The position numbers were made by a program, and so were the translations under genes. From Robertkochia aurantiaca (GTDB lineage Bacteria > Bacteroidota > Bacteroidia > Flavobacteriales > Flavobacteriaceae), in contig NZ_JAINZS010000007.1 of the NCBI RefSeq assembly GCF_020166495.1, forward strand, positions 1 through 64,000: a stretch of DNA of 64,000 nt, given 5' to 3'. Numbering within the stretch: the first letter of the stretch is position 1; each line of letters opens with the position of its first letter. Below, in pieces: positions 8,837 through 16,887 of the stretch. The notes under the pieces were generated by a model, which worked only from the letters and a program-made list of their open reading frames with translations, was not told the origin of the DNA and did not search any database.

Positions 8837-9838
8837 ATGAAACGTATTATTATTCTCCTGTTTTCGATCGGTCTATTGTATTCGTGCGAAGAGAGCAAAC
8901 AGGTCAAGCCTGACTCTGTAGGAGCCATCAACAGTCTGTCTGTGATCATTGAGAATGAAATGTGGGAAGGTGCCGTGGGTGATACCATACGTGAATATTT
9001 TGCAGCCCCGGTGCATGGCCTGCCCTGGGATGAACCCTTATTCACCATCAATCAGATGCCTCCTGAAGTTTTTACCGACTTCACACGAAACAGCCGGAAC
9101 GTTCTGATCATAGCCAAAGACACTTCTGAAACGGCAGGAATAAAAACCAATCTATTTGCCAAGCCACAAAAGGTTGCGATCCTGAAGGCTCCCACCAGGG
9201 AAGAACTGATCAACAAGGTAAAGAATAACGCAAACCAGATCATAGAGACCTTCAAAGAGCAGGAAATCGCTGAGACGCAGCGTCGCTTCCATCGATCTCT
9301 CAATAAAGAAAAAGACCTCGAGCAGGATTTTGGTATCAGCCTGACTATGCCGTCTATCTATAAAGTGGTGAAGAAAGATGATAATTTTATCTGGATCAAG
9401 CGCCTTATTCAAAAGGGAGAAATGAACATACTCGTTTATGAGATGCCGATGGAATCTATCCCCAATGATTCAACCCGCATCCAGGCGATCATCGAAATGC
9501 GCGATTCGATAGGCGAAAAATATGTTCCCGGCCGCGAAGAAGGCATGTATATGATCACAGAAAAGGCATACGCTCCTTATGTCTATGACGCCGAAATAGC
9601 AGGACATAAAGCCATTGAGACCAAAGGTATGTGGGAGGTGAAAAACTTCTTTATGGCCGGACCGTTTATCAACTATATTGTTGAAGACGAAAAGAATGAC
9701 CGACTGCTGGTGATCGAAGGTTTCACCTTTGCACCTTCAACAGAAAAGAGAGACTATATGTTCGAACTGGAAGCAGTATTGAAAACACTTCGATTTATAG
9801 ACTATACTGAGGAAGATAAGCAGGTAGTAGCTGAGTAG
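8837..9838 (+). CDS. DUF4837-like lipoprotein
   Basis: A 333-residue protein with a lipoprotein signal (hydrophobic stretch then LLYSCEES; cysteine at residue 17), so probably membrane-anchored. The rest is acidic and soluble, with repeated TREELINKVKNNANQI-type helices and a mixed alpha/beta body. Sequence resembles the DUF4837 family of Bacteroidota, of unknown function. It follows the lytic transglycosylase by 15 bases, suggesting an envelope role, but no biochemical function can be assigned. Confidence 0.75.
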   Translation: MKRIIILLFSIGLLYSCEESKQVKPDSVGAINSLSVIIENEMWEGAVGDTIREYFAAPVHGLPWDEPLFTINQMPPEVFTDFTRNSRNVLIIAKDTSETAGIKTNLFAKPQKVAILKAPTREELINKVKNNANQIIETFKEQEIAETQRRFHRSLNKEKDLEQDFGISLTMPSIYKVVKKDDNFIWIKRLIQKGEMNILVYEMPMESIPNDSTRIQAIIEMRDSIGEKYVPGREEGMYMITEKAYAPYVYDAEIAGHKAIETKGMWEVKNFFMAGPFINYIVEDEKNDRLLVIEGFTFAPSTEKRDYMFELEAVLKTLRFIDYTEEDKQVVAE

Positions 9839-10123
9839 GCGGTTAGGCGAATTTAAAGCTATCGGCTATCGGCTAACAGTGATCAGAAGGAATCATTTTG
9901 ATTGGTTGGAATGTTAAAAGCTAAAAGTGCATGTTTTTTCTAATAACTGATCGCTAATCTCCAATCACTAACTTTAACGTCATCCAGAGCGCAGCGAAGG
10001 ATCTGCTTGTTTATGAGGGGATGCGGGATGCGTTCCGCGTGAGAACGGTGAACGGTTACGCAGTGAACGGTCAAAGATCTTTCAGGGAGTTTGGTGAGTT
10101 TCGTGATTTAGGTGAGGTATTAG

Positions 10124-10198
10124 GTTAGAAGTTAAAAGCTAAAAGTTCCCAAATCGAACCCTATACCTTAAAAGGATACTTACCTTCATTCTCTACTC
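10124..10198. repeat. R-array / core / Y-array unit 3
   Basis: Left heptamers GTTAGAA, GTTAAAA, GCTAAAA (10124-10144); core of 40 bases with TTCCCAAATCGAACCCTATA and GGATACTTACC; right heptamers TTCATTC, TCTACTC (10185-10198). The core matches those of units 1, 2 and 4. Confidence 0.8.
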
Positions 10199-10209
10199 TC
10201 AAAAAACAC

Positions 10210-10265
10210 CACAACAAAGCCACCCTTGTCACACTGCCCCGAAGTATCGGGGCTGTCGAAGTGGA
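10210..10265. repeat. 56-base block with CCCCGA/TCGGGG hairpin, copy 1
   Basis: CACAACAAAG ... TCGAAGTGGA, enclosing the perfect hairpin CCCCGA-AGTA-TCGGGG at 10237-10252. Nearly identical to 10462-10517; a diverged copy is at about 3960-4018. Confidence 0.85.
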
Positions 10266-10368
10266 TTTACTGGATGCGTTTCACCCGCTAACTGCTAACG
10301 GCTAACAGTGAACGGTCAAGGACCTTTCAGGGAGTTTGGTGAGTTTCGTGGTTGAGGTAAGGTATTAG

Positions 10369-10450
10369 GTTAGAGGTTAGAAGTTTCCAAATCAGACCCT
10401 ATATCTTAGAGGATACTTACCCCCTACTCTCTATTCTCCATTCTCTACTC
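10369..10450. repeat. R-array / core / Y-array unit 4
   Basis: Left heptamers GTTAGAG, GTTAGAA (10369-10382); core with TTCCAAATCAGACCCTATAT and GGATACTTACC; right heptamers CCTACTC, TCTATTC, TCCATTC, TCTACTC (10423-10450). Confidence 0.8.
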
Positions 10451-10461
10451 TCTAGAAATCA

Positions 10462-10517
10462 CCACAACAAAGCGCCCTTGTCACACTGCCCCGAAGTATC
10501 GGGGCTGTCGAAGTGGA
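10462..10517. repeat. 56-base block with CCCCGA/TCGGGG hairpin, copy 2
   Basis: Second copy of the block at 10210-10265; hairpin at 10489-10504. Confidence 0.85.
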
Positions 10518-10643
10518 CTTACGGGTGTGATCCGTGTGAGAACGGCGAACGGCAATCAGTGAGCTTGGAAAATATTGTTAGAAATTTTATGATTCCTATT
10601 ATCAAATAACCCTTTACCCCTTCACAAAAAAAACATCATCAAC

Positions 10644-10674
10644 AAAAAAGCCTCCGCTAAGCGGAGGCTTTTTT
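10644..10674 (-). terminator. Intrinsic terminator after tatA
   Basis: AAAAAAGCCTCCGC-TAA-GCGGAGGCTTTTTT: an uninterrupted stem flanked by A and T runs, so it can act in both directions. It lies 22 bases after the tatA stop. Confidence 0.92.
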
Positions 10675-10696
10675 ATATATCGTTTCTGATACGTGA

Positions 10697-10888
10697 TCAG
10701 TCCTTTTTACTCTCGTCGATTTTGGCATCGTCTTCCTTGGTGGCATCTTTAAATTCCTTGATACCGCTTCCCAATCCTCTCATAAGTTCAGGGATCTTCT
10801 TACCGCCGAAGAGCAGTAATATCAACACGACGATAATGGCGATCTGCCACGGCCCGACCATTCCTAAAAAAATACTTGTAAGGGTCAT
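10697..10888 (-). CDS. tatA: Sec-independent (Tat) protein translocase subunit TatA/E
   Basis: A 63-residue protein with the TatA layout: a short periplasmic N-terminus, one membrane helix (about residues 10-25, [14 protein letters not shown]), the hinge [14 protein letters not shown], an amphipathic helix and a charged acidic/lysine tail. TatA oligomers form the passage for folded proteins exported by the twin-arginine pathway. No tatC is in the window; in Flavobacteriaceae tatA and tatC are commonly apart. A TACCTTTG box lies 20 bases upstream. Confidence 0.95.
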   Translation of the reverse strand: MTLTSIFLGMVGPWQIAIIVVLILLLFGGKKIPELMRGLGSGIKEFKDATKEDDAKIDESKKD

Positions 10889-10907
10889 ATTATCTAATTT
10901 TAAAAGA

Positions 10908-10915
10908 CAAAGGTA
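10908..10915 (-). promoter_or_regulatory. Candidate -7 box of tatA
   Basis: Minus strand TACCTTTG, matching TAnnTTTG, 20 bases before the tatA ATG; a TTG lies 17 bases further upstream. Confidence 0.5.
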
Positions 10916-10991
10916 ATAATTATAGTCTTATGCAACCGTTAAAAGCTTATAAATTAAGGTTACAGCGCTGCAAAGATAGGGCTGTATTGGC

Positions 10992-10999
10992 TATATTTG
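10992..10999 (+). promoter_or_regulatory. Candidate -7 box of the M23 peptidase gene
   Basis: TATATTTG matches TAnnTTTG and lies only 8 bases before the ATG at 11007. If real, transcription would begin at or near the start codon, giving an almost leaderless message. Confidence 0.4.
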
Positions 11000-11006
11000 C
11001 GAAACG

Positions 11007-11876
11007 ATGGCAAAAAAAGAACAGAAGCGAAAACAATTAAAGAAAAAGCTCCTTCATAAATACAGGCTTGTGGTTCTGAATGAAGACACTTTTGAGGAGC
11101 GACTGTCGTTTAAACTCAACCGGCTGAACGTGTTCGTTTTAGGAACCCTGTTCACGGTTTTCCTTATTTCACTGACCACCTTACTCATCGCTCTTACCCC
11201 CCTTCGTGAATATATTCCGGGTTATTCGTCGGCACAACTAAAGAGAACCGCAACAGAACTCACTTTCAAGGTCGATTCACTGGAGTATGAACTGGCTTCA
11301 AACGAGGTCTATTTCAATCGCATTCAACAGGTTTTAAAAGGTGAGATCAATACCGTGGAAGTGAATAAAGATTCCCTTTTTTCGACCTTCCGCACAGATA
11401 CCATCGAGTACAATATTTTTCCCAACCGCCAGGATTCCCTCCTGAGAGCCAAAGTGGCGCTGGAAGATAAATACAACCTTTTTGAGACGGCATCGTCCCG
11501 CTCAGATTTCGTCTTATTCCCTCCCCTGAACGGGACCATTAATCAGGGGTACAATGTCAAAGAGAAACATTTTGCGGTAGATATCATAGCCCCGGCTGAA
11601 ACCCCGGTGAAATCGGTGGCAGACGGAACCGTGATCTTTGCCGAATGGACAGCAGAAACCGGATATGTCTGTATCGTAGACCATGGTTATGGACTGCTTT
11701 CTGTCTATAAACACAACTCTGCCTTATCAAAATCACAGGGTGACCTCGTCAAATCAGGAGAAGTAATTGCAATTATCGGTAACACCGGAGAACTGACTAC
11801 CGGTCCGCATCTGCATTTCGAACTGTGGAGTGAAGGATATCCTGTTGACCCAACCGATTACATAGATTTCGAATAA
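11007..11876 (+). CDS. M23-family metallopeptidase, membrane-anchored
   Basis: A 289-residue protein with a lysine-rich cytosolic N-terminus (residues 1-40), one membrane helix (about 45-68), a helical stalk and a C-terminal LytM/M23 domain (about 175-289). Zinc ligands are visible in HFAVD and GPHLHFELW. These enzymes, or inactive versions that activate amidases, cut peptidoglycan cross-links; with both motifs intact this one is probably active. GH3-like gene follows after 2 bases, so the pair is likely co-transcribed although no functional link is known. Confidence 0.92.
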   Translation: MAKKEQKRKQLKKKLLHKYRLVVLNEDTFEERLSFKLNRLNVFVLGTLFTVFLISLTTLLIALTPLREYIPGYSSAQLKRTATELTFKVDSLEYELASNEVYFNRIQQVLKGEINTVEVNKDSLFSTFRTDTIEYNIFPNRQDSLLRAKVALEDKYNLFETASSRSDFVLFPPLNGTINQGYNVKEKHFAVDIIAPAETPVKSVADGTVIFAEWTAETGYVCIVDHGYGLLSVYKHNSALSKSQGDLVKSGEVIAIIGNTGELTTGPHLHFELWSEGYPVDPTDYIDFE

Positions 11877-11878
11877 AC

Positions 11879-13384
11879 ATGACCTCAATAAAATCAATCG
11901 CAGCAAAATTATTTGCCAAATACATACATCAAAAAACTCAGAGCTGGGCGAAAAACCCGGTAGTCACCCAGGAAAAAGTCTTTCGGGAACTTATAGAAAA
12001 GGCCCGTAATACCCGCTTTGGTCAGGACCACGATTTTGACCGTATAAACGATTATAAGGATTTCGCGAAGCAGGTTCCGGTAAGGGATTACGAAGAGCTG
12101 AAGCCGTGGGTGGAAAAGGTCGTGAACGGAGAGCAGGATGTTTTGTGGCCCGGGAAACCCGTGTACTTCGCCAAAACTTCAGGAACCACTTCAGGAGCGA
12201 AATATATCCCGATAACCAAAGCTTCCATGCCCTACCATATCGAGGCTGCCAGAAATGCCATTCTCAGTTACATACATGAAACCGGCAAGGCTGATTTTGT
12301 AAACGGAAAGATGATCTTTTTACAGGGCAGCCCGGAACTGGATGAAAAGAACGGGGTGAAACTCGGTCGCCTGTCAGGTATCGTGGCGCATTATGTACCC
12401 GGATACCTGCAAAAGAACCGCATGCCCAGCTGGGAAACCAACTGTATCGAAGACTGGGAAACAAAAGTAGAGGCCATAATAGACGAAACGCTACCTGAGA
12501 ATATGACCGTGATCAGCGGTATTCCTTCCTGGGTACAGATGTATTTCGAGCGTATCCAGGCAAGAACAGGAAAAAAAGTAAAGGAGGTTTTTCCAAACTT
12601 TGAACTCTTCATCTATGGAGGAGTCAACTTCGAACCTTACCGTAAGAAATTCGAATCGCTGATCGGTAGAAAGGTCGACAGTATCGAGCTCTTTCCGGCA
12701 AGTGAAGGCTTTTTTGCATACCAGGACTCCCAAAAGGAAGAAGGTATGTTACTGCTTCTGAATGCAGGAATCTTCTATGAGTTTATAAGGGCTGATCAAT
12801 TTTTTGAAGAAAATCCCAGGAGACTTACCATCGGAGAGGTGGAAAAGGATGTGGATTATGTAATGATCATTTCCACTAATGCCGGTCTGTGGGGTTATAA
12901 CCTCGGAGATACCGTTCGTTTTACCAGCCTCGATCCTTATCGTGTGGTGGTGAGCGGAAGGATCAAGCACTTTATCTCTGCCTTCGGAGAACATGTGATC
13001 GCCAAAGAAGTGGAACAGGCCATGAAAACCGCCCTGGATCAGCACGGGGGTGAGGTAAATGAATTCACTGTTGCCCCTCAGGTAGAACCTGAAAATGATG
13101 CACTGCCCTATCACGAATGGTTGATCGAATTCGGAAAGGAACCCGAAAACTTTGATGCCTTCGCCCGTACACTGGATGCTTCCATGCAACAGCAGAACAG
13201 CTATTACCTGGACCTCATCGAGGGAAAGGTATTGCAACCCCTGAAGATCACCTCTCTGCCCGAAGGAGCATTCAGAGACTACATGAAAAGCAAGGGAAAA
13301 CTGGGCGGCCAGAACAAAGTGCAGCGACTTGCCAATGACCGCAGTGTCGCGGATGCGTTGCATGAGTTAGCGGCTAAGGGCTAA
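11879..13384 (+). CDS. GH3-superfamily acyl-adenylate-forming enzyme
   Basis: A 501-residue protein of the GH3 (auxin-responsive promoter) superfamily. The ATP/AMP motifs are visible: FAKTSGTTSGAKYIPIT (about residue 95), YGGVNFEPYRKKF (about 245) and ASEGFFAYQ (about 280), plus NLGDTVRFT (about 340). Plant GH3 enzymes couple amino acids to acyl hormones through an adenylate; the bacterial substrate is unknown. The end of the gene runs straight into word repeats: the stop at 13382-13384 lies inside GCTAAGGGCTAAGGGCTATC. Confidence 0.9.
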   Translation: MTSIKSIAAKLFAKYIHQKTQSWAKNPVVTQEKVFRELIEKARNTRFGQDHDFDRINDYKDFAKQVPVRDYEELKPWVEKVVNGEQDVLWPGKPVYFAKTSGTTSGAKYIPITKASMPYHIEAARNAILSYIHETGKADFVNGKMIFLQGSPELDEKNGVKLGRLSGIVAHYVPGYLQKNRMPSWETNCIEDWETKVEAIIDETLPENMTVISGIPSWVQMYFERIQARTGKKVKEVFPNFELFIYGGVNFEPYRKKFESLIGRKVDSIELFPASEGFFAYQDSQKEEGMLLLLNAGIFYEFIRADQFFEENPRRLTIGEVEKDVDYVMIISTNAGLWGYNLGDTVRFTSLDPYRVVVSGRIKHFISAFGEHVIAKEVEQAMKTALDQHGGEVNEFTVAPQVEPENDALPYHEWLIEFGKEPENFDAFARTLDASMQQQNSYYLDLIEGKVLQPLKITSLPEGAFRDYMKSKGKLGGQNKVQRLANDRSVADALHELAAKG

Positions 13385-13814
13385 GGGCTATCGGTGACCG
13401 GTGAGTTTGGTGAGTTTGGTGAGTTTGGTGAGTTTGGTGAGTTTGGTGAGTTAGAAGCTAAAAGTAAAACGTTGGTCTCAGCTAAAAAAACCAATAACTA
13501 ATTCCTTTTTCAACCGACCGGCAGATCCCTCGCTCTGCTCGGGATGACTCACTTAAAAGAAGAACCCCGGCAAGTACCTCCCAAATTAACCCGTTGATCA
13601 TTTTAACCTCATCCAGAGCGTAGCGAAGGATCTGTTTGAAATCGACGGGAGTCGGGTAAAATGAAGTTTTTCTGGCGAATTCAGCAATTCATAAAGGCTA
13701 TCGGCGTTAAGTGATCCGCTATCAGTGATCAGTGAGTTTGGTGAGTAAATTCCAGAGGTTAAATATGGTTACTAATATCAAATAACCAATAACTATTTAA
13801 CGAATCACCAATCC
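13385..13814. other. Repeat-built spacer
   Basis: 430 bases with no gene: GCTAAGG/GCTATCG words, a nonamer array (13401-13454), a GCAGATCCCT...GGGATGACTC element (about 13521-13550), the opposite-oriented TCATCCAGAGCGTAGCGAAG (about 13610-13635), and an R-to-Y transition near 13700-13815 (GCTATCAGTGATCAGTGAG, then CAAATAACCAATAACT). Confidence 0.8.
13401..13454. repeat. Nonamer array GTGAGTTTG (5 perfect copies plus one variant)
   Basis: Five perfect tandem copies of GTGAGTTTG from 13401 to 13445, then GTGAGTTAG. It begins directly after 7-base words (GCTATCG, GTGACCG) and returns to 7-base words after it (AAGCTAA), so 7- and 9-base registers are joined end to end. Confidence 0.95.
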
Positions 13815-14858
13815 CTAATTGGACACAACCTCCTCCACCTTCTTAACAACCGAATCAGGAGAGATCGTACGCATGACATCTTCGTATCCTTCAGGTAATT
13901 TATTCCCGTAAACTGAAGTCGGTATCAGTGGGTATTGCTCGCGGTCAGCAAGCAGGGTGTGGGATTCTGGTTGACCATAAGGTGCAAAACCGAGATAGGG
14001 ATGGGTAACCCCCCAAAGGGTGACAACAGGCACACCGAACATGGCGGCCATATGCGCATTTCCGCTATCCATAGCGATCATGAGATCCAGGTTGGAAATA
14101 ACGGCCAGTTCCTCGCTAAAGGAGAACCGGTTGACCAGGCTTTCAACCCGATCATATTGCTGTGCTAAACCCTCTAAAATACGTGCTTCTTCACGGCCTC
14201 CACCAAATAGCAGGATCTTGTAATCTCCCGACACACTAAGTCTTTTTATGACTTCCTCCATGAGATCGGGAGGATAAACCTTTCCGGGAAAGGCGGCAAA
14301 AGGAGCCACCCCTATCCATTTCAACGGTTCCTCACCGATGATCTTATGAGCGGCTACAGGCAATTCCCGTTTCGGGGAATACCAATTCTTACTCATGTCT
14401 ATAGGGTACCCCAGTTTTTCAAAAACCTGAGCATAGCGTTCCACCGTAGGTGTAAGAGGCTTCAGATTCTTATCCTTTTCCCGGGTCAGTTCTGCTTTTT
14501 GACTCCTCCCCTTATCAAGAACTACCGTATTCAAACCCCGCAGTCTGAAGAACAGTCCGAGTACTTTACTTCTCAAGACATTGTGCAGATCGGCAACAGC
14601 GTCGGGTTTTAGCCTCATCAGCTCGCCAGAAAGTTTCCAGAGTCCGCCTATACCCCGATGCTTTATCTTAACATCAGCTTCATAAAAGTTGATGTCTTCA
14701 ATCCCCTCGAACAGGGGTTTAAAGAATCCTCTTGATAAAACGGTAAGTTTCAGCTTCGGATAGGTTTTCCGCACCGCCTGAAATACGGGTACCGTCATGG
14801 CCACATCTCCAAGGGAAGACAGGCGTATCGCAAGGATATGCTTAGGGTTGTCGGACAT
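13815..14858 (-). CDS. Glycosyltransferase family 9 (heptosyltransferase-like)
   Basis: A 347-residue GT-B fold enzyme. The N-terminus ILAIRLSSLGDVAMTVPVFQA and C-terminal AMDSGNAHMAAMFGVPVVTLWG are the typical heptosyltransferase (WaaF/WaaC) motifs. Such enzymes add heptose or similar sugars to the lipopolysaccharide inner core at the cytosolic face. DUF4254 follows upstream by 15 bases on the same strand; these two families are often neighbours in Bacteroidota, so a shared role in LPS is plausible. Confidence 0.9.
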   Translation of the reverse strand: MSDNPKHILAIRLSSLGDVAMTVPVFQAVRKTYPKLKLTVLSRGFFKPLFEGIEDINFYEADVKIKHRGIGGLWKLSGELMRLKPDAVADLHNVLRSKVLGLFFRLRGLNTVVLDKGRSQKAELTREKDKNLKPLTPTVERYAQVFEKLGYPIDMSKNWYSPKRELPVAAHKIIGEEPLKWIGVAPFAAFPGKVYPPDLMEEVIKRLSVSGDYKILLFGGGREEARILEGLAQQYDRVESLVNRFSFSEELAVISNLDLMIAMDSGNAHMAAMFGVPVVTLWGVTHPYLGFAPYGQPESHTLLADREQYPLIPTSVYGNKLPEGYEDVMRTISPDSVVKKVEEVVSN

Positions 14859-14873
14859 GAAGTGGGAGTGGAA

Positions 14874-15482
14874 TTACTTCTTTTTATTCTGGTACAATAC
14901 CGGGTTCAGCTCTTCGTCGTTGTACATCTTCATCTGCTTGTATACTTTCATATACTTGTCACCCTTCTCGATATCGCTTAAGAGCTGATCGATGGCTTCA
15001 GAAAGGTCTTTGCGCTGTTCAAGAAGTATGTCCAGTTTGGCCTGACACTTGGCGCGGTGTTCGTCAGAAGCATCTTCCCGTTCGACCTCCTCTTTCATAT
15101 GGTAGATCTTTAATGCGAGAATCGATAAACGGTCGATGGCCCACGCCGGACTTTCAGAATTGATGGTAGCCCTTTCGTGCGGCTTCACATCTTTGTATTT
15201 GTTCAGGAAATAGCTGTCGATATACTCAACCATATCGGTACGGTCCTGGTTGGAAGCATCGATCTTTCTCTTCAGGTCAAGCGCTGCCACCGGATCGATC
15301 TGCGGGTCACGAATAATGTCTTCGAAATGCCACTGTACCGTGTCTATCCAATTCTTTCGAAACAACAAATGTTCAACACTATCGTTTGGATATGGATTTT
15401 CAAAATCCTGGTCCACCTCGTTCTTTACGTGGTATTTCTTAATGCTTTCCTCGAAGATTCTATATGCTAATTCGCTAAACAT
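14874..15482 (-). CDS. DUF4254-like protein
   Basis: A 202-residue, highly charged, wholly helical soluble protein without signal or membrane segment. It resembles DUF4254, a Bacteroidota family of unknown function usually beside a GT9 transferase, as here (15-base gap). A TATCTTTG box is 20 bases upstream, and a heptamer array begins 12 bases beyond that box, where the -33 element would be. Confidence 0.8.
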   Translation of the reverse strand: MFSELAYRIFEESIKKYHVKNEVDQDFENPYPNDSVEHLLFRKNWIDTVQWHFEDIIRDPQIDPVAALDLKRKIDASNQDRTDMVEYIDSYFLNKYKDVKPHERATINSESPAWAIDRLSILALKIYHMKEEVEREDASDEHRAKCQAKLDILLEQRKDLSEAIDQLLSDIEKGDKYMKVYKQMKMYNDEELNPVLYQNKKK

Positions 15483-15501
15483 GCTATGAAATTTTAGAGT
15501 G

Positions 15502-15509
15502 CAAAGATA
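15502..15509 (-). promoter_or_regulatory. Candidate -7 box of the DUF4254-like gene
   Basis: Minus strand TATCTTTG matches TAnnTTTG. No TTTG is present 17-23 bases upstream because that region is filled by GTGAACA repeats starting at 15521. Confidence 0.5.
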
Positions 15510-15520
15510 ATGGATTTTGA

Positions 15521-15632
15521 GTGAACAGTGAACAGTGAACAGTGAACAGTGAACAGTTATGGGTTATGGGTTATGGGTTATGGGTTAAGGATTAAGGGTT
15601 AAGGGTTAAGAGCTAAGAGCTAAGAGTTAAGG
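15521..15632. repeat. Heptamer array with word switches (16 words in register)
   Basis: Sixteen words with no slip in phase: GTGAACA five times, GTTATGG four times, then GTTAAGG, ATTAAGG, GTTAAGG, GTTAAGA, GCTAAGA, GCTAAGA, GTTAAGG. It is the clearest case in the window of a changing word with constant 7-base period. Y-type words (CCGATCA, CTGATAG, CTGTTAG) follow from about 15639. Confidence 0.95.
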
Positions 15633-15935
15633 GACGTACAACCGATCACTGATAGCTGTTAGCCAAATTAGACCTTCCTGTCTCAATTCGACTAAACCTT
15701 TTATTTAAACCCTACTGAAAATGAGCAGATCCCTCTTCGCCCAAATGGGCGCATCGGGATGACTCGTTTTTAAACCTACAAAACTTTGAGGCCGCGCTTC
15801 TCGCATCCCGCTTTACTCAATTAATCCTGTTCTCACTTAGCCGCTAGCTCCCCACATTATTCTGCCTCTCGCTTCAAGTTAAGAGCTGCTAATACTACTT
15901 GTCGATAGCAAGTCATCATATGGTCCAACTGCTAT
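15633..15935. other. Spacer with GATCCCT...GGGATGAC element
   Basis: No gene seen. It holds Y-type words, GCAGATCCCTCTTCGCCCAA and its partner arm GGGCGCATCGGGATGACTCG (about 15724-15767), and otherwise unique sequence. Confidence 0.6.
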
Positions 15936-16140
15936 CTTTGCTCCATCAAAATAGTGGTCCCTGGGTGGCTGCTGGCCAGGTATCCGCTTGATGAAGTAAA
16001 CGTATAAAGCCAGGTGCTGTTTGAATCATGCCAACAAGGCATGATGAGTTCAGCTGGCTTAGTTTACGAATCCATAGCGGATGGCCAAAGACACCGGACC
16101 GGGTCCTTTCTTTTGGTTCGTTTTCTTTGGACCAGCAAAG
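15936..16140. other. Long nested inverted repeat (candidate structured RNA or non-autonomous element)
   Basis: Paired arms are nested around a centre at about 16035: CTTTGCT/AGCAAAG (15936, 16134), TGGTCC/GGACCA (15955, 16129), TGGCC/GGCCA with ATCCGC/GCGGAT (about 15973-15987 and 16077-16086), GTAAAC/GTTTAC (15996, 16062), AAAGCCAG/CTGGCTT (about 16006, 16053) and the perfect inner hairpin ATCATGCC-AACAA-GGCATGAT (16025-16045). A minus-strand open frame of 76 codons crosses it, but the nested pairing explains the conservation better. I recall similar peptide fragments (WSKENEP...FGHPLW) from translated intergenic repeats in this phylum. Confidence 0.6.
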
Positions 16141-16230
16141 AAAATGAACACTTACTAAAATGAAAAGCCGATTCACTTATTGGTAGTTATCATCCATCCT
16201 GAAAGAAAAACTTTCACTAATTTTAATACC

Positions 16231-16887
16231 ATGAAAACCCACCACCTGGCCAAAGAAAATTCAGTATTGCTGCATTACCTGCAACAAATTCGTGACATTC
16301 ATATTCAGAAAGACAGTATGCGTTTCAGGCGTAATCTGGAGCGTATCGGAGAGGTACTCAGCTACGAGTTAAGCAAAACCCTCGATTTCCATCCGGCTCA
16401 GGTGACCACGCCACTGGGAGAAAAAGAAACCCGTCTTGTACAGGACGACATTGTGATCTGTTCCGTTCTCAGGGCCGGCCTACCCATGCACACAGGGGTC
16501 CTGAACTATTTCGACTGGGCTGAAAATTCGTTTATTTCAGCCTATCGTTATCATACATCTGATACCGAATTCGAGATTATTGTAGAGTACCTGGCCTCTC
16601 CTTCCCTGGACAATAAGACGCTGATCCTGGTCGATCCCATGATCGCTTCAGGTCATTCCATGCTGGCCACTTTTCAGGCGTTGAATAAGGTAGGACTACC
16701 AAGGGTCATTCACCTGGTATCTGCCATCGCCGCACCGGAGGGGATCGCCTACCTGGAAAAGCACTTTCCAAAAGAAACACAATTGTGGGTAGGTGATATC
16801 GACGACCACCTCAATGACCACTCCTACATAGTGCCCGGTCTTGGAGATGCAGGAGACCTCTCCTTTGGCACCAAACTACAGCAATAA
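16231..16887 (+). CDS. upp: Uracil phosphoribosyltransferase
   Basis: About 218 residues from the ATG at 16231; a longer frame from a TTG at 16180 adds 17 residues without family similarity and overlaps the structured element, so the ATG is preferred. The enzyme makes UMP from uracil and PRPP for pyrimidine salvage. The PRPP loop is ILVDPMIASGHSM, and VLRAGLPMHTGVL and the C-terminal GDAGDLSFGT uracil-binding stretch are intact. The last 12 bases overlap the convergent DUF6427-like gene. Confidence 0.95.
   Translation: MKTHHLAKENSVLLHYLQQIRDIHIQKDSMRFRRNLERIGEVLSYELSKTLDFHPAQVTTPLGEKETRLVQDDIVICSVLRAGLPMHTGVLNYFDWAENSFISAYRYHTSDTEFEIIVEYLASPSLDNKTLILVDPMIASGHSMLATFQALNKVGLPRVIHLVSAIAAPEGIAYLEKHFPKETQLWVGDIDDHLNDHSYIVPGLGDAGDLSFGTKLQQ

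Larger units (their letters stand above)
9839..10643. other. Repeat-built spacer (several R/core/Y units and duplicated blocks)
   Basis: About 800 bases with no gene. It contains GCTATCG/GCTAACA word runs (from 9858), a GTCATCCAGAGCGCAGCGAA element (9979-10006), two R/core/Y units (10124-10198 and 10369-10450), and a 56-base block present twice (10210-10265 and 10462-10517) with the perfect hairpin CCCCGAAGTATCGGGG. The two halves, roughly 10080-10300 and 10310-10560, are diverged tandem copies of one compound of about 250 bases. Confidence 0.85.

Noticed and set aside
12749-13363. 204-codon minus-strand open frame
   Set aside because: Antisense shadow of the GH3-like gene, which has all family motifs.
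15946-16176. 76-codon minus-strand open frame across the nested palindrome
   Set aside because: The nested inverted pairing explains the sequence; no signal, domain or plausible promoter was seen. Kept as a structured element instead.
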